DNA from: Lantana camara
Taxonomy: Eukaryota; Streptophyta; Magnoliopsida; Lamiales; Verbenaceae
Assembly (NCBI GenBank): GCA_037501455.1
Contig: CM074858.1
Span: forward strand, 94,524,501-94,588,500
Length of the DNA stretch: 64,000 bases
Direction: 5' to 3'
Position 1 is the first letter of the stretch; every line of letters starts with the position of its first letter. Below the pieces are notes generated by a model. The model had not been told where the DNA came from. It did no database searches and was given only the letters and a program-made list of their open reading frames with translations. Positions 1-10,011 of this stretch are shown piece after piece. Both the position numbers and the translations under genes were made by a program.

Positions 1-980
1 TACGATTGCTAAATAATACAATAGTTCCTCAAAATGCAGATATTGTTCTACAAATGTATAAGTGAATATACTTCATATAACATAAAAGTTCTTTAGTCAA
101 CAACCAACTAAATCTAATTATTTAGTTATGTAAAACTTTCATCCTTTTTTTTGTATGTCATAAAAAGTTATACTTAAATTGATATCCATTAGATTTTTAT
201 GTCATAACTAAAACTTGGAATATGCAGTTAATTAATAATTAAGTAGTAAATTTTTTAATGGAATATGTATTAATATAAATAATTATATATTTAAAAATAT
301 TTTTATTTAAACTATGATAACAAGTATTTAATTATTTATTTAAATTAGTGTAAGAATATTTGATTGTTGTTAAATATAACAAATGACATAATTACCAATA
401 ACATAGCTTTCCAAGTTGGTTGGGGGTCCAATCTTCTACATTGGAGACCCAGGTTTGATTCATGGATGGTGCAAATTATGTAATATATATCATGAGCTAC
501 CTTGGGCTGGTTTGGCTGGGTCCGGGTGGTGCGTTCGGGGTGGGGGTTCGAACCTACTAGGGCTGGTGCGGTTGGGGATGGTTCTGGGGCCCACAAATAA
601 AATTTTAATTTATTAATTTTGAATTATTACCTTTTGCGATGGATTTTGCAACAAAAATTCCGTTGCAAAAAGGCAAAAAAATTAATTAATTATTGGTTGG
701 TTTGCAACGGAAAATCTATTGCTAAAAAATTCGTTGCTAAAACCATTGCTAATGTCTGTGGCTAGTAATTCGTTACTAAATCCGTTGCTATAAATTCGTT
801 GCCCCGTTGCTAATATCCGTTGCTAATAATTCGTTGCTAAATTCGTTTCTATAGATTAGCCATGAGGGTTATTGCAACAAAAAATTTGCATTGCTAAATC
901 CGTTGCTAAGCCGAATCCGTTGCTAATTTGGCCAAAATCCGTTGCTAAATTCATTGCTATAGGGCGTTTTTCTAGTAGTG
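1..980. mobile_element. CACTA (En/Spm-like) transposon, one terminal region
   Basis: Reading inward from position 980 on the minus strand, the sequence starts CACTACTAGAAAAACGCCC, the usual terminus of plant CACTA elements. The 340 bases next to it are packed with subterminal motifs. The trinucleotide after the terminus (TTA, 981-983) would be one copy of the 3-bp target duplication; the other lies beyond the left edge. Bases 1-620 are AT-rich, contain a short G-rich stretch near 480-590, and show no transposase-like coding. The element interrupts LTR K. Class is well supported; whether it is autonomous cannot be judged. Confidence 0.75.
633..972. repeat. CACTA subterminal repeat array (CCGTTGCTAAA-type)
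   Basis: About a dozen or more copies of a CCGTTGC(T)AA-like unit occur between 633 and 972, mostly in one orientation. Degenerate versions (CCATTGCTAA, TCGTTACTAA) are mixed in, and at the inner end the unit reads TTGCAACGGA in the other orientation. In En/Spm-type elements such arrays are transposase-binding sites. I infer the same role from position and repetition; binding itself cannot be seen. Confidence 0.75.
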
Positions 981-2882
981 TTAGTTACAATTACAGGCTA
1001 TCAGTGGCTCGGCGAGTGAGCGTGCACAATCTCCAACCAAATTTCGACCGTGTACAATGATTAAGTTTCATTTAAAGGTGATCATGCAAGCATTATGTTT
1101 CAATCATTGCAATACAATCAATTCAGTAACCATGCACAATCAGTTCCATTCCAGCCTTCTTCCTCCGGGTGATGGTTCGGGTAGCTAGCCCTTGCCATCT
1201 AATCAATATGGTCAATGGGTGCATGAATCCCCAAGGACCGAGACTCCATCTTCCACTAACCTCCTAGTAGATTTCGGGTTCATCTCAACAATGCGGAGAG
1301 TGCAAGAGGTCACTGTCGGCCCGATACCTTCCCGGATTACTCAAGACACACAACCCTGGGTCCCGATCAATGTGCCGTACAATATCTCACCAAAACAGGA
1401 AGGGTCAGTAATTAGCAATAACAACAGTAGGTTCAATTTAATAAACATTTACTCGATTACCGCCTTTAAATCAATATAAATATAAGTATGGTTTTTAGGC
1501 CAAAACTCATTCCATGCAGGTTTTGGGGTTTAGGTATGTAGCTAGAACGAAAACACCCTCACCTGACAAGCGTCGGGACAAGACAAGTGTGGAAGATAGT
1601 GCCTATTCGATCGATGATCTCCGTCCTGGAGAAGAACTGAACAAGAAAGGGAACAATTTGTACTCGTGAGAGAAGACTCAATAATGATACCAAATATGAC
1701 GCATGGCGTAGTCATGAACATATTCATGTATAAAATGAACATATAATAACATGTATTAATCATTTAAAGGCTTAGAAACAAAATTGAAATTCATAAAGTT
1801 ATGCAAAAAATCACAGACACCTTCTAGAGCATGGGAACTGTCGTTCCGGGTTTTAATGTAAAATGGGAAGGGCCGTTCCCGGCCGTTGGCCAAAACTAGG
1901 AAGGGTCATTCCCAGTCTCGCGCCAGGATGTTCAGAAGGATGGGAACAGCCGTTCTGGAAAATGAACTGGAACGGGAAGGGCCGTTCCCGATATGCAGAA
2001 GCTCCAGAAACAAAGCAGGAAACAGGGGATGCTCGGACACAAAACCATAAACACCAAAACATCCATAAAACTTCTCCAAATACAATAAAACATGAAAGAA
2101 CCATACTTGTACACTTAAAATACAATCAAAACTAACATAAACACTCATATCATGCTTTGATCATCAAGTATTCTCAATATGAAACCTATATGCAATCATG
2201 ACATCCAATACCATAAACTTCAAGATTTGTTCAAGAAATTCAAGTTTAAAGCTCATGATCATGCTTCCTACAACAAATAAACAAATTATCCAATCCAAAT
2301 CATAACCCTAGTTTCATCAATTAATCTCAAGAAATCACACATATGTCCCATATATACCTTGAATGAAAAGAAGAAGAAAAGAGATGAAATTAGGTGGAAG
2401 ATGGAGCTTCAAAGTGTATAATTTGTCGGAATATAGCGTGGAGATGATGGAAATCACTCATCCTTCTTACATGGAATGCACCGAGAGAGAGAGAGAGAGA
2501 GAGAGAGCAAGAATGGTGTATATATGTCGTATATGAAATGAACATCGCGTAATTCATCTCTTATAAGAGATATAAAATACCATCATTTGCAATTAAACCC
2601 TCCAAGTTTGTAAGATCATGCAATTAAGTTCCAAATTATAAGAAATGATCAATTTAGTCCAATGAAATTATCATGCAATTAAGTCCCCCAATTTAAAGAA
2701 GTAATCAATTAAGGGCATATAGGCAATTAAGTCATGTTCGACAATTAATTCACATGGCAATTAAATGCAAGTCATGCAATAATTCTCAAGTTCATTGAGA
2801 TTTCACATATTTTCATATAAACACGTAGGAATATAATTAACAAAATATCAGGTAATGCATACTTCAAGACTGGGGCCTTACA
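981..2882 (-). repeat. K: diverged minus-strand chromovirus LTR, cut by the CACTA element
   Basis: This stretch is recognisably the reverse complement of a B-type LTR: 1145-1375 matches the block around 15800-15990 of B (protected words include ACTAGGAGG-type and GATTCATG-type strings), and 1833-1990 holds the same GGGAACGG/CCGTTCCC palindromes. On the minus strand it begins TGTAAGGCCCCAG at 2882, a plausible LTR start. Its far end is beyond the CACTA insertion. A (GA)n tract lies at 2483-2507. No internal domain is attached, because the right flank is a deletion junction with element A. Confidence 0.6.
1833..1990. promoter_or_regulatory. K palindrome array (GGGAACGG/CCGTTCCC type)
   Basis: Four to five degenerate palindromes sit at 1833-1848, 1865-1880, 1899-1914, 1942-1957 and 1969-1990. 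The one at 1865 reads GGGAAGGGCCGTTCCC. They match the array of element B in sequence and in position relative to the LTR start, which ties K to the B lineage. Role is inferred. Confidence 0.5.
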
Positions 2883-5344
2883 CACCCACACACGTATAAG
2901 TTTAACAGAGCGCATATCAAAGGGATAGTCATGAATCGAGGATAGAGTTTTGCATACCAAATCATTTTTCAAAAGATAACATATAATACCAAAGGAAAAT
3001 CCCATCTCGATCCATAATCTATCGATACATAACATAAACAAACGTCTGGCGAGTACGGACTTCCACTAACTCCTCAAAACATAACATAAAAACTGAATTC
3101 ATAAACACAAATCCAACCCCAAATCCATGGTGTTTCGTTAATCAAACCCTCTCCACCTACAATACAAACATATACGGGGTAGCTAACCCACGATATGCCT
3201 TCCTCGGTTATCCATGGAGGGCTCAAGATACCACGTCTTCCAAATCTCCAAGAGTCGCACGTGAATATCTCAACTGAGAGCGTGCACAGGGGTCATAATC
3301 GGTGACCCCATGGTCATCCTAGGTCTCCCTTACCCACGTCTCCGGGGCCCAACATACCAAATCGAACCAAAATCCCATCTTTCAGGTCACAACTCGCTAA
3401 ACATAACATAAACATATAAAAGGATTCAAAATCTTAAGCTTACATAGGCTCATACGTATACCCTTTTCCATAAAATTCAAACGTTCCATAAAATCAAAAT
3501 CATAGCTTAAATATACGTATTTAAGTATATATATAAGATATATATTTGCATACGGGGAGAGAAAATAACATATAATAGGTCATAGGTCAATAACTTAAAA
3601 CGAAAAAATTCTTAAACCTCACCTTACACAAAAGTAAAGAAGTAAGAAGGCAAAATTGGCGAACCACCACCTAAACCTCGGGCTCTCGAACGTCCAAAAG
3701 AGGCTCTGAAACAAAAGAAGACAAGTCCCGAGACCTAGACTCAAATATGTACCAGTTAGACGCCAGGATGCTCATGAATTCAATAGATACAAATGAAATG
3801 GAAGAATGTAACACTTAAGTCACTTATGTTCAAAATTCGGAAAATTCATACGAAAGTATATCAAAACACCCAACAAATCAGCTCATAGCTCATAATTAAT
3901 CAACCATGTCCATACCATATCATAAAGCATCAATTAACACGTAAGAAACAAGCACGAATCATGAGAAAATCAAGCAAACGGAAGAGCAAACAAACAAAAC
4001 GGTCTAAGATCCTTAACCAATCTCCCCTCCAGGGGAGATTTTAGACACAAAATGTCCCCTCCCGGGGACTTTCATGCAGAAAGTTTCTGCACAGAGGGTC
4101 CCCGTCCGGGTACTTTTCAAGGGCAAAATCCTCTTTCTCGGGGAGACTAGTTCAGTCGCGGAAAATGGCCTCCACACCCCTGTTCAGCCCTGCATCTCAT
4201 ACTAAACAAATACCAAACCATCTAGGCAAGCTAAGGCATGAAATAAATCAACAAATCAGGTCATAAACTCCAACAAACAAGGCCAAAACCGAACACAAGC
4301 TTAGGCAAGGAGAAAGGGATCAAACTCATGCATAACTCTTCCAAAAACTCCAAGAACATTAATAGTAACTCCCACATGCTTCAAATACTACCAAAGTCAG
4401 GTTTATACAACATTAAATGAAGCTTAAGTGATCAAAATTCTAGCCTCAAATCAAGAAAAATATCAAAGGAAGTCATAGAATTCAAATATAGGGCATAAAC
4501 CTAACTATTCAAGTCATAGATCAAATCTCAATCATACATGGCTTAAAATCTGAATTTCTTGGATGAAAATGATCATATAAGCATGTAGATATCAAATATA
4601 AACTTACCCCTTGAAGATGATGGAGGAAAATGGATATTAGAGCTCAAAAATCTCCTATGGTGCAAAGTGGCGAAACTGGGAATGTTCTTGTTCCAAAGTT
4701 TAGATTTTTTCTCCTTCTTTGTGTGTATGGACCAAGATTGAGGAAGCAAAATATGTTAAAGGACTGATTTAGTGAATTGAGGGTCCAGGTTTCATGTGAA
4801 AAGCTTGAAAATTGAGGGACTAAAGTGCAAATTAGTGAAAGGTGGTCATATTGGCACGAGTCAGTTTTTCGGGCAAGTATGAAATGGACTTAGAAAAATA
4901 TAAGGCTTAGTCCATTAGACCCGAATTGTCGAAACTAGTCCAACGGAGGTGATGGAATTCGAATCCGAATTCCCGTGCTCAAGTTACACAACCTGGAACC
5001 CAATGCGCGCTAAAAGCATTTTAGCCTCCTTTAGGTTCCAAATGAAACAAACACCTCAAAAGCTCTTCAAACCAACTCGGAAACATAATACGAGCTTATA
5101 ATCAAGTTCATAACATATAAAACTCATGCATATCAAATTGGCACAAAAATCAGAATTCAAATACGAGCACAACGGAGCAAACATCAACGAAAAGGCAAAA
5201 ACATACAAATAAAAGAGTTCATATAATAAAGAATATTAAAGATTATCAATTAAACAATTAAGATAAATCAGGTAAAGGCATAATTTATAAATTTAAATGC
5301 GCACATACGTCATACCTGTACGGTCATAGAGTCGGGGTGTCACA
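2883..5344 (-). repeat. A 3' LTR, truncated at its outer end
   Basis: It aligns along its length with 10490-12920. In element orientation it begins TGTGACACCCCGAC at 5344. The part corresponding to 10012-10489 is absent. The junction lies in the shared string CACACCCACACACG, so the loss looks like a microhomology deletion. The two A LTRs differ at many visible positions, so this is an old copy. Confidence 0.85.
4021..4146. promoter_or_regulatory. A palindrome array (TCTCCCC/GGGGAGA type)
   Basis: TCTCCCCTCCAGGGGAGA at 4021-4038 and GTCCCCTCCCGGGGAC at 4054-4069 are palindromes around a CC or CCN centre. Weaker relatives follow near 4096-4112 and 4131-4146. The other A LTR keeps the first two at 11621-11638 and 11654-11669. 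They lie roughly 1.2-1.3 kb from the LTR start. The role as a regulatory site is inferred from repetition and position. Confidence 0.5.
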
Positions 5345-5360
5345 ATCCTCCCCCCTTAAA
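5345..5360 (-). other. A polypurine tract (plus-strand primer)
   Basis: On the minus strand TTTTAAGGGGGGAGGAT directly precedes the LTR start TGTGACACC. This is the position and composition expected of the RNase H-resistant primer for second-strand synthesis. Confidence 0.8.
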
Positions 5361-5366
5361 AAGGAC

Positions 5367-6072
5367 TTATCCACAAGCCCGACTAGAGTCCTCAAACAAC
5401 TTCGGATATAAACTCCTCATTTTCTCCTCAGTTTTCCAAGTTGTTTCCTCGGATTTCTGATATCTCCAAAGAACTCGGACCAAAGGAATCTGTTGGTTTC
5501 TCAATTCTTGCATCTTTCGGTCCTGAATTGCAACCAGATGCTTTTTTGTTGTCAAGTCCAGCTCTAACTGAACTTTTTGAACAGGGAGAATTGTTGCTTC
5601 ATCGGGATAATATTTACGGAGCTGAGAAACGTGAAACACGTTATGTATCCCGGTCAAATTCGATGGTAGATCCAATCTATACGTCATTTCCCCAATCCTG
5701 TCCAAGATCTCAAATGGCCCAAGGTATCGTGGACTGAGCTTTCCACCTTTACCTATTTGAGTGAAGCCCTTCCTAGGAGATGATTTCAGAAAAACTCTAT
5801 CTCCGAACTCAAACTCTAAGATCCTTCTTCTCTTATGGTATAACTCTTCTGACGAGCCTGAGTTGCCCTCATTCTCTATCGGATCTTCTGAACCTTCTCA
5901 ATAGTAGCAACAATATTTTCCTTTGGCTCCACTCTCTCGAGTTTATTCTCTTCGGTCCACCTCCAATCTTCGATATCCCAAAACAAAGGAGACCTACACT
6001 TTCTCCCATATAGTGCTTCATAAGGAGCCATTTTGATCGAACCCTGGCAGCTGTTGTTATAAGAAAATTCAA
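5367..6072 (-). pseudogene. A integrase C-terminal region and chromodomain (broken)
   Basis: Minus-strand coding shows the integrase C-terminal hallmark (DRIGEMTYRLDLPSNLTGIHN, then VFHVSQLRKYYPDEA) followed by a chromodomain-like end with VLWRYQKSEETTWKTEEKM and LYPKLF. In chromoviruses this tail is thought to guide integration to modified chromatin. The preceding stretch (5706-6072) is in other frames, so at least one frame break separates it from the integrase core. The end of the polyprotein lies 22 bases before the LTR, the normal layout. Confidence 0.85.
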
Positions 6073-6708
6073 CCAGGGCTAGGTGCTAGTCCCACTTATC
6101 CTGGAAATCCAATGCACATGATCTGAGCATATCTTTTAAGTACTGAATGAGCCTCTCTAATTGACCATCTATTTGAGGATGTGAGACTGTGCTAAACCTG
6201 AGCCGGGTGCCCAAACACTTCTGCAAATTATAACAAAAGATCGACGTGAACCTCGAATCCTTGTCTGAAATGATACTGGCTGGAACTCCATGTAACCTTA
6301 CTATTTCCCGAACATATAACTCGACTGGCTTTGGAACTTTCTCGGACATCCAAACCTTGAGGAAATAGGCAAACTTACTCAATCTATCCACAATTACCCA
6401 TATTCCATCAAACCCTCCTTTAACTTTAGGCAAGCCGGACACGAAGTCCATTGTCACTCGGGAATAGGAAGTGGTTGGAGAGTTCCTCCCGGCTTCTGGT
6501 GCTCTGCCTTCACCTTTTGACACGTTAGACATCGCCTCACGAAGTTCGCGACGTCCTTTTTCATGCTATTCCACCAGAATTTCTCTTTTAGGTCCCGATA
6601 CATCTGAGTACCTCCCAGATGAATCGAGTACCTCGAGCGATGTGCCTCCTCAAGTACAAGTCTGTTGAGCTCTTTTGGGACACATATTCTCACTTCGAAC
6701 CTTAACAA
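6073..6708 (-). pseudogene. A integrase: zinc finger and DDE core
   Basis: Two overlapping pieces in different frames. 6454-6708 has the HHCC finger region ([35 protein letters not shown]). 6086-6532 has the core with MDFVSGLP (first Asp), SDKDSRF (second Asp) and the HPQIDGQLERL motif with the catalytic Glu. The usual H-P-Q-T-D-G-Q-S-E string is altered at two places. The frame change near 6460-6530 breaks the protein. Confidence 0.85.
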
Positions 6709-7556
6709 CCTGAATTATCAAATCCAAACTTCGAATTCGGATCATTCCTAGAACGAGTTACCAACTTCTGAATTTTTGTATCCGAGGCTTGAGCTTCTAA
6801 CAACTGTTGTTTCAAATCTGGTATTACTGTAAGATTAGCCAACCATGTTCCCGAGACCAGAATCTCTGAACCCGAGCTTGAAGAACCTACTTCCAAATTA
6901 GCCACACTCGCCTTTCTAATTAAGGCATCAGCTACCACATTTGCTTTATCCGGATGGTACTGAATTGTCCAATCATAATCCTCTAGTAGCTCCATCTAAC
7001 GCCTCTGTCTTAAATTTAAATCCTTTTGATAAAAGAGATACTTGAGGCTTTGGTGATGGGTAAACACCTCGAAAGTTGCACCTTAGAGAGAGTGTCGCCA
7101 CTTCATCAAAGCAAATACAACGACAACTAATTCGAGATTATGGGTAGGGTAATTCTTCTCATGCTCCTTCAATTTTCTTGAAGCATAAGCTACCACTCTA
7201 CCATGCTACATTAAAACACAACAGAGACCCTCTTTGGAAGCATCTGTGTAAACGACATAACCCTCGGTGCCCTCGGGTAGGGTAAGAACCGGTGCTGAAG
7301 TCAATTTCACCTTCAGAGTCTGAAAACTTGCATCACACTTATCATCCCATTCAAATTTTACTTCCTTTTTAGTTAAACGAGTCAAGGGGGCCGCAATCTT
7401 AGAGAAGTCCTTTACAAACCTGCAGTAATAGCCGGCCAACCCAAGAAAACCTCTGATTTCTGAAACATTTCTCGGTCTCTCCCAACGAAGTACGGATTCA
7501 ACCTTAAATGGATCAACCTCTATTTCGTTGCCAGAAATTATATGACCCAAGAACAT
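6709..7556 (-). pseudogene. A RNase H and connection region, with stops
   Basis: 7206-7556 reads from the RT connection ([15 protein letters not shown], then [20 protein letters not shown]) into RNase H ([15 protein letters not shown]). A TAG at 7206-7208 follows LM; reading on gives [19 protein letters not shown], so conserved sequence continues past the stop. A second TAG (6996-6998) replaces a conserved Trp before MELLEDYDW. The pieces up to 6702 match the usual linker to the integrase. Confidence 0.85.
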
Positions 7557-7559
7557 AAC

Positions 7560-8036
7560 TCAGTCGATCCAAAACTCACACTTACTGAACTTGACGTAGA
7601 GTTTGTGCTCCCTTAAAGTTTCCAAGACGATCCGAAGGTGCTGTGCATGTTCTTCAACGGACTTCGAGTACACGAGAATGTCGTCTATAAATATAACCAC
7701 GAACTTATCAAGAAACAGCCTGAACACCCGGTGTATCATGTCCATAAACGTGGCTGGGGTATTAGTTAATCCAAATGGCATCACGACGAACTCAAAATGC
7801 CCATATCACGTATTAAACCCAGTCTTTGGAATATCCTCCTCCTTAATTCGTAGCTGATAGTAACCCTGCCTCAGATCTAACTTGGAGTAGACTCTAGAAC
7901 CCTGCAGAATATCGAACAACTCCTCAATGTGAGGCAAAGGGTATTTATTCTTCACGGTCATCCGATTTAACTCGCGGTAACCTATGTACATCCGTAACGT
8001 CCCATCTTTCTTCTTTACAAATAGAACGGGGAGCAC
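7560..8036 (-). pseudogene. A reverse transcriptase palm/fingers, with stops
   Basis: Two in-frame pieces, 7806-8036 ([37 protein letters not shown]) and 7560-7784 ([26 protein letters not shown] with the catalytic Asp pair). Both terminate where relatives have Arg: CGA has become TGA after KTGFNT and after CEFWID. These are single C-to-T changes at CG sites. All core RT motifs are otherwise visible. Confidence 0.9.
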
Positions 8037-8105
8037 CCCACGGAGAAGTGCTCGGGTGAATATACCCGCAAGCTAGAAGTTCGTCAAGCTGCATCTTTAA
8101 CTCCT

Positions 8106-8951
8106 TTAATTTAGCAGGAGCCATTCTATAGGGAGTCTTTGAGAAAGGTTCTGCTCTGGATAAAGGTCGATTATGAACTCGATGTCCCTATCAGGAGGCA
8201 AAGAACCCAAAGTCACAGAAAATACATCGATATACTCACACACGACCTCCGTCTCTTTAAGTTTGGCCTGATCCTTCGGTTTATTCAAAAGATAGCCCAA
8301 AAAACCTGTCGCACTGTCCCAGACCAGTTTACTAGCCTCAACAAAAGAAATAAGCGGGCTTGACTTCACCGTATCGCCCTTAAACACCACTGAACCAATA
8401 GAAACTTTCTTCTCCCGATAATCCATCTTAGCTCCATGTTCAAATAACCAATCCATTCCAAGGATTACATCATATCTCTGCATCGGCATCTCAATCAAAT
8501 ATGCAAAGAAAACCTGGCCTTCGAAACTCACAGGACAACCCTGAAACACCCTGCAAGTTACCAAACTATCCCCGAGGGGAGAACTAACCACGTAGTCATG
8601 CGCACTCAAAGAAACAGGCGAGGATATAGAAGCAGCAATATCCCGGGAAATAAAGGAATGAGTGGCCCCGGGATCAAATAATGCATATAATGTAGCGCCA
8701 TGAATGCTAATGGTACCTTCGATAACGACATTTAGGTTGATTTCCACAGCTTTCTCTTTCTTACCACCCAACGCATAAGCCCTTGCTTGGATTGTAGGCC
8801 TCTGATAACCCTTTCTCTTCGGACACGTGCTCACCATGTGATCGGGTGCCCCACAGATGAAACACCTCTTGTGAAGTCTGAAACGGTTATCCACGTGATG
8901 AGGACCCTTGCAATATATACATTGCACTTTAGGTGGAGCCGGAAGTGCCAA
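8106..8951 (-). pseudogene. A Gag zinc knuckles plus aspartic protease and RT linker
   Basis: An 281-codon open stretch. It starts in the CCHC region: knuckle 1 is CIYCKGPHHVDNRF, where the final Cys of CX2CX4HX4C has become Arg; knuckle 2 is CFICGAPDHMVSTC, intact. The protease follows with active site LFDPGATHSFIS and flap-end motif DVILGMDWLFEHGA. It then runs into the linker (FSVTLGSLPPDRDIEFIIDLYP) before RT. A stop near 8952 separates it from the rest of Gag. Confidence 0.85.
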
Positions 8952-8954
8952 GGG

Positions 8955-9845
8955 TCAATTCGGTTGATTGGGTCCCGCGGGTCGGGGTTGTTTATTTTGA
9001 GGCTTGGCTTGCTGAAAAGTTTGGAATGCCGGCCTCTTCCCAAATTTATTCGAACTCTCCGAGCTAGACCCTTGCCCGGTATGTGTAGTCTTCCTCCTCA
9101 TAACTACCCGCTCTTCAACCCTCAAAGCCTTATCGGTCACCTTCCCGCACGTGCTCGTATTTACAGCTTTCAAGGCATCTTTCATATCCTCCCGAAGTCC
9201 TTGGAGGAATTGTGAAGCTTTGCTTTCATCATCATTGGCGATATTCGGGGCATAACGGGAGAGCCTCTCAAATTCGTTGATATAATCCCTGATCGACATG
9301 CTCCCTTGGTTAAGATCCATAAATTCCCTCAAATGCCGGTTCTTTGTAGCTTTGGGAATATATTTGTTCTTGAATTCCCGAACAAATACCTCCCATGTAA
9401 TCTCCTCTTCGGAAGCCTCCAACTTTCCTTGCATACTACTATACGCTTGACCTTGGATCATAGTAAGTGTGCATTATAACTTCTCCATATGCCCGCAAGG
9501 TATGAGATTCCATACCCTATTTGTTTGCACGAGCAATTCCTTCGCTTGGACAACATTTCCACCCACGAAGACCGGTGGATTTTGGTTCTTGAACTCCCTC
9601 AAAGTAGTGGTAATAGGATTCCCTCCATGATTTCCAGTTGGAGGAACATTGTTTCTTTCTTGGTTCCTTTGTTCCAAAAACACGGCAAGCCTTTCCATGA
9701 AATTGCCCGGATCCATTTGGGGTGGTGGTGGTGGATTGTTATTTTCATGTTGTGAAGAATGATCCCGGTGATAACGGTGTTCTGGAGATCTATCTTGGTG
9801 GTGGTGTCTTCGTAATTTCTGCAAAATCAAGGAATTATGATTCAT
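8955..9845 (-). pseudogene. A Gag (capsid region), two pieces
   Basis: 9474-9845 holds the N-terminus with a His/Arg-rich start (HHHQDRSPEHRYHRDHSSQH), a proline run and the start of the retrotransposon Gag domain. 8955-9461 holds the rest (WEVFVREFKNKYIPKATKNR, then LSRYAPNIANDDESKASQFL). They lie in different frames, separated by 12 bases. The protein would assemble the cytoplasmic virus-like particle. Confidence 0.85.
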
Positions 9846-9990
9846 ATGCGTGAGGGTCAGTACATATTCATGTGCACAATTAACAAGAAAATAATTAAAT
9901 AATCACATAAATGCACATAACCACGTTACCCTAAACCGTACGACCTAGACAGACCCCACACGACTTTAGAGCTCCGGTTTTGCAATCGAG

Positions 9991-10011
9991 AGCTCTGCTA
10001 CCACTTTAGGA
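9991..10011 (-). other. A primer-binding site (tRNA-iMet type)
   Basis: Immediately inside the 5' LTR end, the minus strand reads TCCTAAAGTGGTAGCAGAGCT. This matches the plant iMet primer site TGGTATCAGAGC with one change. The 8-base gap before TGG is shared with elements B, D and F. Confidence 0.8.

Noticed and set aside
345..616. Short frames near the left edge (66 and 83 codons)
   Set aside because: No domain, overlapping on opposite strands, inside CACTA non-coding sequence.
1863..2148. Four overlapping frames on both strands
   Set aside because: They arise from the palindromic LTR sequence of K, which is open in both directions by symmetry.
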